64,000 nt of DNA from Pycnococcus provasolii (GCA_049487715.1 CP150551.1:186001-250000); one strand, 5' to 3'; shown: positions 14,176-25,020, numbered from the stretch's first letter. The notes: generated from the sequence alone by a model not told the origin. Numbers and translations: made by a program.

Positions 14176-14763
14176 ATAAATACAATCGATTGGATGGATG
14201 GATGAATGGCCGAAGGGTCCCACGAAGAATGAACAAAGTGGTTGCAAAGTGAGAGGAGGACCAATGTGACAGGCGAAAGAGGAAGAAGAAACATTTTTTC
14301 ACCGTGTTGGTGGAAAAGAGAGAGATGGAGAGAGAGGGAGAGAGGTGATTGGTGTTGGTGGTGCGGGATTTGAAAAGAATTGGCCTTTTTTTCGCTTTTG
14401 TAAGAAAAGTCTTTCGTCTTCAAGAAATAATTTTGGCAGTGGCCGCCAAGTGTGCCAATGTTCGTCGTTGGGGAAGGTCACTTGTTGGTTGGGTGCCAGT
14501 CATCGTCGTTGGGGAAGGTCACTTGTTGGTTGGATGCCAGTCATCGTCGTTGGGGCAGGTCATGGCTACCATACCACCTGTATAATAGTAAGTTTAGGGA
14601 GGTAAGGTGTTAACTTTATTACCGGGTCCATTTACTTTCCACTTTCCCGTTCCCCCTTTGTTGATTCCCCTTTGTTTTTTTTGTCCAACCTCCTCAAGCA
14701 ACAAGTCCTTCGTCTATTCCATATTCATCAACAAACCATGGAGGGAGAGACGGCGGAGCTGGC
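14176..14763. other. Intergenic, convergent 3' ends of the giant gene and the dynamin gene
   Basis: No convincing gene. The stretch holds an AG-rich tract (14310-14345), the 41-bp tandem repeat listed separately and T-rich sequence (14590-14700). A nine-codon ATG frame at 14739 runs into the end of the dynamin gene and is not considered real. Confidence 0.6.
14463..14565 (+). repeat. 41-bp minisatellite, about 2.5 copies
   Basis: Unit 'cgtcgttggggaaggtcact...' runs 14463-14503 and 14504-14544 with one substitution (gggtgcc against ggatgcc), then a partial third copy with 'ggggcaggtcat'. Confidence 0.85.
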
Positions 14764-16949
14764 TTAAACGCCTCCTTCGCCGAGCAGGCACGAGCGCAGC
14801 GTTTGGCTCGCCTTCTTCAAACGCACAATCTTCTCCTCCAGTCGCTTGCGACGAGAGACATCGGCCGCAGACTGAGCAAAGAACGTCATGATTTCGCCGC
14901 CAACAACAACCTCCATCAAGCGAGACTCGATACGATTCGGCAGTTGCCCGAGGATGTCGTTCATCATCACCATGCTAACATTGTCGATGTAGCGCTTGCT
15001 CGCAACTTTCCAGTACGCCTCCGCCAGGATATTCATATCCGCGGCATCCTGCATCTCGTTCGACTCGTTGCCGATTCCGTGCATACTCATGTAAATCTTC
15101 GACACTGATTCGACGTTGGTGACGTTGGCGTGGCCTTCCCTTAGTTTCGCTTGAAAGCGATCCAGGCGAATCTTGTTCACGGTGTCCATGTAGTAGTGAT
15201 TTTGCGTGTAGTACGTGGCATGCTCGCGTTTCATCAACTCGCGGATTTTCGGTCCGAGCTCTTTCTTGAAGTCTAGAACGACATCCGCCACAGCCTCCTG
15301 AAAAACATTCAGTAGCTCCATATACGTCGTTGGCACGACGCTCGCTGCAATGGTTTCACATGCCTGTTGCACGTAGTCGCACACCGTGTCGAGGAGGTCT
15401 CGGCATGGCTGATTCCAACAAGCTATGAGCTCCGACATGAGCGACGAGAACACGCTGAAATCGAGGAATCCTGGAAGAGATGGGCCACGCTTCCTCTTGA
15501 TGGCATCGGCGTACTGCTTGATCATCTCATCGCTCCTGAAATCAGGTTTTGACTTGCGAATTCCTGCCTCCATCTTGATGCAAGCTCGCCACACACGGGT
15601 GTACAAGCGCACAACATCTCGGATTTGTCGTCGTTGTCATCCAGCTCACGCAAAGTGTCACTCGTGTACTTTGCGGCAGCTGCGTCTGCCACCGTCGTGC
15701 GATATTTTTGCACGATACTCACAAAGCGCTGGGTTGCCTCGTGCGTGCTTGCGACTGGCTCCGCCATCGAGGTCAAGTCAGCCTCTGCCTTCGCAAGAGC
15801 ATTCGTCACTTCCGCCTTGATTGTCGGAAATTGCTCGCGGATGCGATTGGAGAGAGTGTCAGAGAGCCTAGTGATGAGGTTGGGAATTCCGAGCTGCCCA
15901 TCAACTTCGTCCCCAAGACGAGCGAGAGCTTCATTCTCCCTGAAGAATTTCTCCTCGGCTTCTCGGGCGCGCCTCGTGAGTTCAGTGGAGTTCACATCTT
16001 TCCCCTCACACTCGTCGAGTTCTTTTTGTCCACGAAGCTTCACCATACAGAAGCCCAGCATGAGACTCACGCGTCGATTCATGAGCACCTCGATCATCTC
16101 GTTTTCGCTGCCTGGATCAACAAGGTCTGGTTTGGTGAGAACGGCCAACGTGCGCATTCCGCTGGGGTCGTAATGCTTTGCACGTTGAAGCACCTCGCCT
16201 GTTCATCATGTTGATTGATAATTTGTGTGGAGGAAATTTAATGAGACGGAGTTAGTATAACGTTTCATAAAGAACAACAAATGACTTGTTGGAAGGAAGA
16301 TCGAACTCGTCGCGATGTCCGCATTGACTGGAATCACGCCTAGGATGATTGTGCGTTCTTGCTTCATGAATCGGGTAATGAGTTCGCTGACTGTTTCGAT
16401 GTCACGGTCGTCTTGATCCTCCGTCACAGTACGGACGAGTCCAGGCAGATCAACCATGGATAGATTCGGATGCTCCGGTGAGGAGAGCTCGATGACGATA
16501 GAGTGCTCGCTGAAGCTCTTCTGATGACCGCTCTTCTTGAGCAGCACTTGAGTAAGCCTCTCAATCACACCAGCAACTTCCTCGGGAGAGGCAATGACAC
16601 CAGCTTCTTCCGGCTGCTGATCATGCTCAGTTGTCCCATCAGCCCAACGTACAGACGTCACGGCAGACCAAGGCGATCCTTTTGGTGCAGTCCGCATGAT
16701 CACCTGAGTTGCGCACTTCGTCACGAGACCTTTGCCACGCGGGAACGGGACGCCTGAGATCGCCTCGAGGACGGAGCTCTTCCCGCTGGATTGGTCGCCC
16801 ATCACCGCAATCTGCGGGATAGCAATGGCGTCTTGCTTTTCGACTCCGGCCGTGCGCAGCTCGTCCATGGCATCCATGAATGCGCGCACTTTGTTTCGGT
16901 ACTCGCCATGGAGCGAAGCAGCGTCGTTGCCGTTGTTGTCTGACATCAT
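14764..16949 (-). CDS. Dynamin-related GTPase, Mx/DRP4-like (one intron, one frame break)
   Basis: Large GTPase that would self-assemble on membranes to drive fission or remodelling. Exon 1 (16949 to 16307) has G1 'GDQSSGKS' near residues 51-58 and G3 'DLPG' near 167-170; exon 2 (from 16198) has G4 'LTKPDLVD' and the middle domain; the C-terminal part carries a helical GED-like region ending 'KRLEEKIVRLKKA'. There is no PH or proline-rich domain, and 'FPRGKGLVTKCATQ' resembles the Mx/DRP4 branch more than classical dynamin. Two ATGs are in tandem (16949, 16946). Near 15612-15622 the frame slips: 'ELDDNDDKSEM' continues as 'VRLYTRVWRACIKME' one frame over, with no plausible intron, so either an assembly indel or a damaged copy. 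About 700 residues in all. Confidence 0.88.
16199..16306 (-). other. GT-AG intron of the dynamin gene (108 nt)
   Basis: Read on the minus strand, the donor is 'acga|gttcga' and the acceptor 'gaacag|gcgagg'. Splicing joins NADIAT-S to EVLQRAKHYDPSG, matching the uninterrupted dynamin consensus between G3 and G4; the codon for Ser spans the junction. Confidence 0.85.
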
Positions 16950-17299
16950 ACCTACCTACCTGGATGGCAGGATGAACACAACGACGAATACCACTACGGT
17001 AGTGGAACTCTTCTTCTGCCTAGCTAGCTTGCCTTATCCGAAACCAATGTGACGAGACCGCGTCTTCGGCACGGAACACTTTTCCTTGCCTGTGACTGTG
17101 AAGTCCTGGTTGGGACTTGCTTGGGGTGAGAGGGGAGGGGGTAAACTGGGAAACCCTACCAAAAACAAAAGCCCTAACATGCTCCCCGAAAGTTCTCTCT
17201 CTCGACCAACCATACTCACCGACGAAGAGGCCCCCCTCCCCTCGCCCCTCGCCCCCTGGCAGCCTGGTGAGTAGATAGATTCCCTCCGAGAAAACCAAG
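16950..17299. promoter_or_regulatory. Divergent promoter region between dynamin and Sec14-like genes
   Basis: 350 bases shared by two genes that start in opposite directions. Contains degenerate telomere-like motifs ('aaaccctacc' near 17153, 'ccctaac' near 17171) and a C-rich tract at 17225-17260. A consensus-like donor 'gtgagt' near 17266 could mark a 5' UTR intron, but this is not supported further. Confidence 0.45.
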
Positions 17300-18388
17300 A
17301 TGGCGCCAGCGAGCAGCGCGCTCAAGTACGCGCCAACTGACGACGTGGTCGTCGTGGAAAAGGAGGAGGAGGAGGAGGAGCTGATCCTCGCAGGTCGTGT
17401 TCCTCCCGTGCCTCTCATTGAAGGTTGGCTGCCCGGCGGAAACGCCGAACTCGATGGTGGTGGTGGTGGTGATGACCCCTCCACCACCATTGTTCCGATG
17501 GATGCCCGCGCTCTATCACAAATGGAACGAGAGGTACTCGCAAGGGTGCGAACACACTACGAGGAAGTACTTTTGGGCGGTGATGATGATGGACCTGCTT
17601 TCGACAATCTGCCCGAGGAGATGGTGTGTCGCGTTCTTCGCACCATGATGAAGCGGCATTCAGATAAGCCTCGGGACGTGCCAATTCAGACCGCGGAGAT
17701 GCTGATGGCAACGTTGAAATGGCGCAAGTCGATTGACGCCGATTCGCTCATCACACGTACATTGGAGCACACGGCGGAGTACCACGGCGGATGGCCAACT
17801 CGCGTGCTGTATGCTACAGACAAGCACGGTAGGATGCTCGTATACGACTCCATTGCGTCGATAGATTCGGAGTACCTTCGGATGATATCTCCGGAGGAGG
17901 TGGAGCTTCTCCACGCTCAGCTGCTGGAATGTATTTCGATCGAGCGGCGCCGACGCTGCGCAATGTCACCAGCGCGTATGCGAGTTTACAGTCACCTCCA
18001 TATTCTAGATCTTGAGGGGTTTTCGCTCGTCGACGCGATGAAGGAACATGTGCTACGCACATGCAAGACCATCTTCGGGCTGTCAAAGAGGCACTTCACT
18101 GGCTGTGTTTACAAGATCTACATCGTGAATTGTCCACTGGCTTTTTACGTCATGTGGAACGTGCTCGCACCGTGGCTTCCCCACGACACGATTGCCAAAA
18201 TTAGATTCATTCGTGGTTCTGGCATCGACGAGCTTGGGCGCGACGAGGGGGTGGATCGATCTTCTCTTCCCGCTTGGATGGGTGCGACGCCGCGCGGCAT
18301 GCCAATGGTCGGAGGCGACGAGAGGAACGGGTTGCTGGTTTCCGACCTCGTCGCCTCCGAGCGGCAGCGCCGACACCATGCTCAATAA
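17300..18388 (+). CDS. Sec14-like CRAL-TRIO lipid-transfer protein
   Basis: 362 residues from ATG 17300. The first 70 residues are low complexity (poly-Glu near 21-28, poly-Gly near 52-57). From about residue 90 comes a helical N-lobe ('NLPEEMVCRVLRTMMKRH'), then the CRAL-TRIO lipid-binding fold: 'VYSHLHILDLEGFSL' near 231-245 and 'CVYKIYIVNCPLAFYVMWN' near 274-292, both standard Sec14 signatures, followed by 'TIAKIRFI'. Family members move phosphatidylinositol or other hydrophobic ligands between membranes, often at the Golgi. No GOLD domain follows, so this is a Sec14-only form. No introns or breaks. Confidence 0.88.
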   Translation: MAPASSALKYAPTDDVVVVEKEEEEEELILAGRVPPVPLIEGWLPGGNAELDGGGGGDDPSTTIVPMDARALSQMEREVLARVRTHYEEVLLGGDDDGPAFDNLPEEMVCRVLRTMMKRHSDKPRDVPIQTAEMLMATLKWRKSIDADSLITRTLEHTAEYHGGWPTRVLYATDKHGRMLVYDSIASIDSEYLRMISPEEVELLHAQLLECISIERRRRCAMSPARMRVYSHLHILDLEGFSLVDAMKEHVLRTCKTIFGLSKRHFTGCVYKIYIVNCPLAFYVMWNVLAPWLPHDTIAKIRFIRGSGIDELGRDEGVDRSSLPAWMGATPRGMPMVGGDERNGLLVSDLVASERQRRHHAQ

Positions 18389-18442
18389 TGTTTTCTGTTG
18401 TCAAAACACTGGCGTTCTTTTTTCCCACCCTTCTCCAACCCC

Positions 18443-18451
18443 AAACCCTAA
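18443..18451 (+). promoter_or_regulatory. Telobox AAACCCTAA
   Basis: Exact match to the plant telobox, about 73 bases upstream of ATG 18524 and on that gene's coding strand. In land plants this element marks promoters of ribosome-biogenesis and proliferation genes; function here is inferred. Confidence 0.5.
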
Positions 18452-18523
18452 CTACAGAGGTAAAAGTTCACGTTCAAATTCTTTCGATCAAACAAAATAT
18501 AATCTGTCCGTTGTTATCGAATC

Positions 18524-19550
18524 ATGGCGCCATTATTGATGAGGCCAGTTGTTGTCACGCGTCCATGTAAATCCCATCATCGAAACGTGCGCCGACGCTG
18601 CCGGTACGTCGACACCATGTTGATCATCGCAGCCGCACTTCTTTTGACGACGATGACGATGACGATCATCCAAAGTATCGCACGCACAACAACCTCGCAA
18701 CACAACAATAATGTTCGAAGATTAGCGAGGTTCCGTGAGGATGGTTTGAGTTTTCGACAAAATAGCCGTCGCGAACAACAAAAACCTGGGATCGCACAAC
18801 ACACGCACGCCAACGCCAACGCCAACGCCAACAGCATCACAAACCCCGCTCGATTCTTCCGGTGATGCAATCGCCTGTCCTCAACATCAAGAGCCAATCA
18901 CGTTCGCAAACGTCTTGAGAAGAAGAAGCAACGCAGAAAGAAAATATCGGCTCGGGGATGTTGTCAAATTCTACGGCAGTGGAGGACATGCAGAACGAAT
19001 GGTGAACAACAGAATCAAACCTTGTCGTCGTTTCAACCATAGCATCGCGTGCTCGTATGTACGCATGTACCGACACAGCGGCAAATATCCGAACATGGAA
19101 GTGCTGGATGAAGTGACCCCACTGGTAGAACCACGGCCGGAAGCGGTGATGCACTTGCGACTTGGCGACGTCGCGAAAGGCGACTGCTGGAATAAGGACT
19201 GCATTATCGAAACACGGTCGGGCAATAAGATTCAGTATCAATTTACTGAGAAAGATTACGACACCATCCGTGATGAACTAAAAGACCTGGGCACCATTAC
19301 CATCGTGGCGAACCCGAGTCACTTATCAAATCCAAGGACAATAGCGTGGAGTGAGAAGTACATCAATCACGCGATGGCATACTTGAGGCGCCTTGGTGTG
19401 TGTCCAGTGTACCGCGGCATCAGGAATGCGGACGACGATTTCGCCTTTGCCACCAGTGCCAAGGTGTTTGTGCAGGGTGGCGGGGGATACTCGCGGTTCA
19501 TGGCAAAGCTTGTGATGAAGCGAGGTGGCAGAGTACTCATACCAAAGTGA
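18524..19550 (+). CDS. Putative type II membrane glycosyltransferase (one frame break)
   Basis: The frame from ATG 18524 encodes a short basic head and one hydrophobic signal-anchor ('MLIIAAALLLTTMTMTIIQ', near residues 32-50), the usual Golgi type II layout. The catalytic part is one frame over, open from 18750 to the stop at 19550, and includes 'CPQHQEPITFANVLRRRS', 'VMHLRLGDV', 'TITIVANPSHLS' and 'VQGGGGYSRFMAKLV'. An H-x-R-x-G-D motif is seen in fucosyltransferase-like folds, but I cannot assign a family. The shift falls between 18750 and 18863, a stretch that contains a CCAACG simple repeat, so an assembly indel is likely. Alternatively the downstream frame starts independently at ATG 18915, without an anchor. 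Confidence 0.6.
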
Positions 19551-20150
19551 TGACTGGCGAATCAAGAGGAAGTTTGATTGGTGTTTTGGTGCAGGTGCAT
19601 TGTTTTCGTTGATGTCTTCGCCAGCGCCACCAACCGTGCATCAACACGATGACTCAAGGGTCACGCTTACTACTACTCTACCTGCCGCTAGAGTAGTATC
19701 TCGAGGGGTCCAACGTGTGGGAAAAGGGGCTGTCTTGGAGTTGAGGCTGCAATCATGTCTTTACAAACATTGTACACACAAACTCCTACGGATATTTTCA
19801 AAAAAAACTCCTCGTCAGCGTCTTCACCCCAAGCATTGATGACACGCGCGTGGAATACGTCCGTATCCGCCTCGCTTTCCAAGAGTCCCGCACCCGCGTG
19901 CTAGATGAGCGGTCGCACCGTACGACGTGTCGTCGAGATATAGAGCGGTGGCGCCACTGACGCGTGCGCGTCGTCGTGCACGCGACGACGTGCTGCGCGT
20001 GCTGCGCTGCAGCGGATGATTGTGACAGGTGCTGGCCCAAATCAGTATTGTTTTTTTAGGGGTTGGACGTTTTCGGATGCATAGTCCTTACGGTAGTCTA
20101 TGTTTTATTGTTTTTCCTTTTTTTGAATTTTTGTCACACACACAAGGTCC
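19551..20150. other. Intergenic region upstream of the FUSC gene
   Basis: No gene recognised. Holds a small GC hairpin at 19969-19990 (arms cgtcgtcg/cgacgacg) and a T-rich tract from 20046 to 20140 just before ATG 20151, probably promoter and 5' UTR. Confidence 0.5.
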
Positions 20151-23100
20151 ATGGCGTCGTCCGCCGCCGCTCAATCGTACGCCTCCTCCAGCACATCTTC
20201 AGCCTCGCGCGCATCTTTGTTATGCGCGCTACTCGCTCTACTGGAAAGCGTCGTCATCAATGCCATCTTCGGATCGCAGGGCTTATCGGGTATGCTTCTC
20301 GCTCCGCTGGGGGCGTTCATAGTCACACAACCAAGGGCGGGAGACGTCGTCGCATCCGCATGTGCAGTGTGCATAGGCGTGCCCATCATGACCGTGCAAT
20401 CTGCCGCATTCACATATTTAGCGTACCTCCTCGGGGGCCTCCGGTGGCGCCCTTGGCTCGTCGGATTGTTCATGCCATTCATTGCCGCCCTTGTCACGTC
20501 CATGTCGTTCGTTGCCTTGAAAAGATTCGTCGGTAAGCCAGGAGCGGCGGTTTTCTTTGCGCCGCCATACGCCATCGCATTCTTTGCCGTGCTCGTTCCC
20601 ACGACAATGCTAGGTGCCACGGGACACGGGCACTTGGAACAACCAGCCATCGTTGCGGCGTATATAGGGATCGCCCTGGCAACTGGAGGTGGCTTGGCGT
20701 TTGTGGCAGCTATACTTCCCATGCCGCACACGACGACGGTGGTGGATTCGACGACGTACGAAGGAACCTCGACGAGCGCTGTGCGGCTCATGATGTCGTC
20801 CCCCACGCGTCGTCCGTCGTTCTTCCGATGGGTGCTCTGTCGCGTGACACGTCTCACACAAAGCTTGATTTCGATTGGGGCGCAACGTGCACGCATTTTG
20901 GTTCCTCGAGCTGCTGCCATGGAGATGTTTAGCCTTGCTCGATGTGTCGAGGCTGTGGGTACATGGCGAAGCTCGTTGTCGACAGGTTCTGCCGGGGCGA
21001 CTGATGTTGCGATACTGAGGTCACGCCATCTTGCGGCGATTCGTGCGACGTTCGATTGGATTTCGGCACGGGAGACAGAAAAGCGAGAGCTCGGCATCTT
21101 TAGTAGTAGCAGCAGCACACGATGCAGTAGGAGGTGCAACAGTACCTCCTCCTCTAACAACAACAACATGAGATGGTGTGAGCCATGCGCAGAGGCCACT
21201 CGAAATTTCGTCAAGTCGAGTGAATCGTGCCGACTCGCATTTAGCATGCTGCACCTGTCGATTATGCACTCCAAGGCACCTCGGCAGCTGCTTCAACGCG
21301 ATGATGATGATAATGAGCTCGAGGCTTACAACCCCTATGATGCCTATCGTACGCCGATTGTAAAGGCTGTGTCGCGGGCGCTGCGCAGCGCTGGTGGATT
21401 GTGCGCACAAGCAGCTGGGCAAGCTGGTGTCGCCGCATCACATTTCGGTGGGCATGAAGAAGTGCGTCTAGCGGGGCATGCGGCACGAGCTGCCGCAGCA
21501 AGGCTTGAGAAGGCGATGAACAGTGGCGAAACCGAGCTTCCATCATTGTTTCGTGACGCGCTCAAACGTATAGGTAGCAACCTGGACATTCACGACGTCG
21601 CTGCTCGCCACGCAGCATTCTACCAGGGCTGCCGGTCTCGCGCCGAGCAATTGGCACTAATGCTCGCGGCAGAATCTGCGGGGGATCTGTGCGACGCAGT
21701 CATCCACGCGGTTACGGATGATGAGGAACCACCGCTAACCGATAAAGTTCGTGGAGTTGGCATTGGAGTGGTCACTTACGTCACCTCGCCATTCGCAGGT
21801 GTCGCTGCTTGGCGAAATGCGATTGGACATAAGGAGCTTGCTCACATCGGGAGACTCGTCTTAATAGCCGGTCTATTCGCAGCTCTCGGCGGTGGAGTCC
21901 CACAGATGTGGAAAGGCGGAGCTCACGGTATCTGGGCTCTCTTTGCGGCGGGATTCTCGCTGCAAGCAAACCTCGGCGCTAGCCTGACGAAATCGATCGG
22001 GCGAGTCAGCGGAACATTCATTGGATGCTTGTTAGGATGGGCCAGCGCGGCAATCGCTCCAGGCCAACCTCTCGCTCTTTCCTTCCACATACTCATCATC
22101 GTCTTCGTGCTGAAATACTTTGAGGCAGAGTATCAAAGTTCCGCGTCAGCTTTCGCCATGATCGGATTTCTCATCGTGTTAGGAGGGGCTGGATTTGGCG
22201 AGCTTGACTTCGGCTCTGAAGGCTTCACACTACAAGCTCGTGCTCAGCAGCCGTCGAATAGCTTTCGTATCAACGCGGTGGCGATTGGCGAGTATCGTAT
22301 CGTCGAAGTGCTGATTGGTGTTGCGGCAGCCGTCTTGGCAAGTATTCTTGTCTGCCCTGAGAGAGCGAGTGATCTACTACGTGAGAGAATGGCTTTGGGT
22401 TTCGAGCATGTGGCTGAGGCCCTCGCATCAAGTTGCGCATATTTGGCAACGTCACTGACTCCTCCTCCAGTGCAGCCTCTCGCTGACGCACGACGACGAC
22501 GACGACGAGGGGAAGAAGAAGGCTTGAATGACGAAGGTGGCTCAGATGACAACAACAACGACGTGAAAGTGCTCATGGAACCCAACACGACGGTAAGGAA
22601 GCTTTTGGAGCTTAGAGAGTGTATCTGGATAGAAGAGTCGACTCTAATGCAAGGAGAAGTGATTGAGGACAGTGCGACGGAAGCTCGCTTCGGTCTTGGT
22701 GAGCCGATGTCTTGCCTGCGCCAAAGTGAACTCGCGCCAACGTCAGGCTGCCTAGTAGCATTTACGCCAACCGTGCTCTTGCTAAGAAGAGCGAACAATC
22801 TCCTTGCACTATTGAGTCATATCCAGCACGATGAAGAAGTAAGGCCGGCATTTGCATCGCAAAAGACGATTAACGCTTTGGAGACCTTGTCATCGTCTCT
22901 CCATCGCGCATGCCTGAACGCGCGCGCGAGGCTTGTTTCATCCTCACCAAGTACACTCAAGCTTGGCGGTGTGATGGAATGCTCGTCCACGTCGCAGCAC
23001 ACCTCACCTACGGATGCGTTCAAGACGCTCGTCGACGCCGCTCTTGAGACGGCTGAACGGCATGCATTGGATTCCGTTCCTCTCGGTGCAACCACGCTTC

Positions 23101-23258
23101 ACCATTCGGCATCAGTGTTCGTGCTTTGCGAGTGCATTCATGCGCTCGACGCCGCCAACAAGGCTTTGCAGGTCAAGAAGACCTCCTCATCTCGCCGTCG
23201 TCAGAAGGAAGATGAGCACGAGCTAATTTGGAGCGAGTGGGAGACACGTGCGACGTGA
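20151..23258 (+). CDS. FUSC-family (aromatic acid exporter-like) integral membrane protein
   Basis: 1,035 residues from ATG 20151 ('gtccatggcg'). An N-terminal block of hydrophobic spans lies at about residues 20-190 ('SGMLLAPLGAFIVTQP', 'IGVPIMTVQSAAFTYLAYLL'), a long soluble helical region at about 200-530, and a second block at about 545-735 ('LAHIGRLVLIAGLFAALGG', 'FSLQANLGASLTKSIGRVSG', 'EYRIVEVLIGVAAAVLASILVCP') with the R-x-x-E-x-L-x-G pattern of FUSC/ArAE domains. A cytoplasmic tail with acidic and Arg-rich runs follows. Family members export aromatic or organic acids. Substrate and membrane cannot be told from sequence. No breaks or introns. Confidence 0.75.
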   Translation: MASSAAAQSYASSSTSSASRASLLCALLALLESVVINAIFGSQGLSGMLLAPLGAFIVTQPRAGDVVASACAVCIGVPIMTVQSAAFTYLAYLLGGLRWRPWLVGLFMPFIAALVTSMSFVALKRFVGKPGAAVFFAPPYAIAFFAVLVPTTMLGATGHGHLEQPAIVAAYIGIALATGGGLAFVAAILPMPHTTTVVDSTTYEGTSTSAVRLMMSSPTRRPSFFRWVLCRVTRLTQSLISIGAQRARILVPRAAAMEMFSLARCVEAVGTWRSSLSTGSAGATDVAILRSRHLAAIRATFDWISARETEKRELGIFSSSSSTRCSRRCNSTSSSNNNNMRWCEPCAEATRNFVKSSESCRLAFSMLHLSIMHSKAPRQLLQRDDDDNELEAYNPYDAYRTPIVKAVSRALRSAGGLCAQAAGQAGVAASHFGGHEEVRLAGHAARAAAARLEKAMNSGETELPSLFRDALKRIGSNLDIHDVAARHAAFYQGCRSRAEQLALMLAAESAGDLCDAVIHAVTDDEEPPLTDKVRGVGIGVVTYVTSPFAGVAAWRNAIGHKELAHIGRLVLIAGLFAALGGGVPQMWKGGAHGIWALFAAGFSLQANLGASLTKSIGRVSGTFIGCLLGWASAAIAPGQPLALSFHILIIVFVLKYFEAEYQSSASAFAMIGFLIVLGGAGFGELDFGSEGFTLQARAQQPSNSFRINAVAIGEYRIVEVLIGVAAAVLASILVCPERASDLLRERMALGFEHVAEALASSCAYLATSLTPPPVQPLADARRRRRRGEEEGLNDEGGSDDNNNDVKVLMEPNTTVRKLLELRECIWIEESTLMQGEVIEDSATEARFGLGEPMSCLRQSELAPTSGCLVAFTPTVLLLRRANNLLALLSHIQHDEEVRPAFASQKTINALETLSSSLHRACLNARARLVSSSPSTLKLGGVMECSSTSQHTSPTDAFKTLVDAALETAERHALDSVPLGATTLHHSASVFVLCECIHALDAANKALQVKKTSSSRRRQKEDEHELIWSEWETRAT

Positions 23259-23574
23259 CGCATGTGTGTATGTGTGTGTGTCACACTATGTTGTTACTGC
23301 ACGTCGTCCTCTCCCATCCATCCTCACTACTATTGTGCTTAATCCGCCGCCAAGGCTGTCTGTCTTTTTGCAACTACTTGACTACGACCCGCCGCATGCA
23401 TACCCGCAACCCATCATGATGTCGTGCCGCCGCCGCCGCCACCACCACCCTTTGAGTGAGAGATGAAACACCTGTAGTCGGTTAAGGGCGGGAGTTTTTG
23501 AAAGAAAAAAGGTGTAAAAGTTGATGCATCACAACAACATCTGGCACTGACATCTTCAGGAAGATTTCTTGGGA
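23259..23574. other. Intergenic, convergent 3' ends (FUSC and AP2 genes)
   Basis: 316 bases with a short GT run (23262-23282) and a CCG/CAC run (23426-23450). Nothing else recognised. Confidence 0.5.
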
Positions 23575-25020
23575 TTAGGAGTGGTTGATGTGAAACGTCG
23601 CCGACGCGCCGCTGTAGACGTTGTAGTTGTAATTGATGATGGTGGGAGAGGAAGCAACCGCAGGGGCAACCTCGTGCCCGCGATGAGCGGCTCCAGGAGG
23701 TGGAGCACCATCCTTGATGTTTTGTACTGATGTCTTGTTTTTTTGAGCCTGCGATTTGTAGTTTGCGACTATCTTGCTGGCGTTTGCGACCGATGCGAGG
23801 TACTTGCGCGGGATGGGAACCGTGTCGTCGAAATTGAGCAGCAAAGGATCTTTGCCCAAATCACGCCAAGCGCGGTCGCGCATGAACGCCGCCTCTTTGG
23901 CGTCAGCGGATCGCCCGACGTAGAGTTGCTTGCCGTTGTCCCAAATTTGGGTTTGGAAGTTTTGACGCTGTTGGTGCCAAATGACTCCGCGGTATTCAGA
24001 TTTTCCTGACCCGGATTTTGATTTTGACCGCTCTGCAACGGCAAGTGGCGACTGCGCGGGTTGCACCTCCTCACGAGCAGCAGGTGCGTAATTTGCCACA
24101 GACTTTTTCCTTTCCGACGCACGTTGCTTCTGCGCCTCACGATTGGCAAGCAATGCGGCGATCTTGCTGCTAGCATCTGCGACCGAGGCAAGGTACTCCT
24201 GCGGGATGGGAACCGTGTCGTCGAAATTGAGAAGCAACGGATCATTGCCTAAATCACGCCAAGCGCGATCGTACACAAAAGCCGCCTCTTCGGCATTGTC
24301 GTAAATGCCTAGATAAAGTCGTTTACCGCCGTTCCGAAGCCATGCCTCGAACCTTTTCTTTGGCTTGTGCCAATGGACTCCGTGGTATCCTTTGCCACCT
24401 GCCGACGATGATGGTGGTGCAACGTCAAGTGGCGGCTGAGCCTGCGCGGCGGTTTGCACCGCAACAGCAGCAGCGGCAGGAACGCGACTTGGCAGAGGAT
24501 TTTTGCGAGGTCGGACACGAGGTTGCTTCTCCACTGGTGCTGCAGGGGGAGGAGTATCATCGCTCCAAACAGTCCAGTGAATCTTCTTCGCCGGGGGCGG
24601 CTGGTGCGTGCTATCACTGACTCCATCGCCAACCTGCTTCTCCACGGTGTCGTCCTTCGTCATGTTCGTGTCGTCGTCAAACGCGCCAGTAGCACGCTTG
24701 AGTGGATTGCCTTCCGCCGCCGTCGAGAGTGTCAGCTTTTTTCTGTGCGCATCCCACGAGATCTGGTGCGTCGCCATATCATCAGTCGTTGGAACATCGG
24801 GAAACGGAGGGAAGACCCCAACATCATCATCCTTGTTGTTGTTGTTATCCTCGGGCGGTGCGCTGTCGGTAAGCAGCATTGAACCAGATGGACGACGCGG
24901 TGAAGCAGCAGGCTCGCTGGAGGTGGCAGGAGGTGGCGGAGGCGCGGAAAATCGAGGCACGTTCGTCGCCACCCACCATGGATCCGTTCGATGCGACGGC
25001 GTACGTGAGCTGAACGCCAT
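23575..25020 (-). CDS. Tandem AP2-domain transcription factor
   Basis: 481 residues from the first ATG (25020); the open frame extends to 25044 but only with TTG. Two AP2-type DNA-binding domains sit near residues 211-268 ('YHGVHWHKPKKRFEAWL', 'LYLGIYDNAEEAAFVYDRA', 'LLNFD') and 342-398 ('YRGVIWHQQRQNF', 'LYVGRSADAKEAAFMRDRA', 'LLNFD'). The YRG/WLG elements and AA-x-x-xDRA helix of the family are recognisable. The 210-residue head is low complexity (Pro, Asp/Asn) and the linker is Ala/Lys-rich. The two modules share near-identical DNA around 23811-23850 and 24201-24240, indicating internal duplication. Likely a nuclear regulator; targets unknown. A retrotransposon lies about 150 bases upstream of its start. 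Confidence 0.85.
   Translation of the reverse strand: MAFSSRTPSHRTDPWWVATNVPRFSAPPPPPATSSEPAASPRRPSGSMLLTDSAPPEDNNNNKDDDVGVFPPFPDVPTTDDMATHQISWDAHRKKLTLSTAAEGNPLKRATGAFDDDTNMTKDDTVEKQVGDGVSDSTHQPPPAKKIHWTVWSDDTPPPAAPVEKQPRVRPRKNPLPSRVPAAAAVAVQTAAQAQPPLDVAPPSSSAGGKGYHGVHWHKPKKRFEAWLRNGGKRLYLGIYDNAEEAAFVYDRAWRDLGNDPLLLNFDDTVPIPQEYLASVADASSKIAALLANREAQKQRASERKKSVANYAPAAREEVQPAQSPLAVAERSKSKSGSGKSEYRGVIWHQQRQNFQTQIWDNGKQLYVGRSADAKEAAFMRDRAWRDLGKDPLLLNFDDTVPIPRKYLASVANASKIVANYKSQAQKNKTSVQNIKDGAPPPGAAHRGHEVAPAVASSPTIINYNYNVYSGASATFHINHS

Noticed and set aside
12376-14247. 623-codon minus-strand open frame with Arg/Trp repeats
   Set aside because: Complement of the Pro-rich hinge and GC3-rich coding region; low complexity only.
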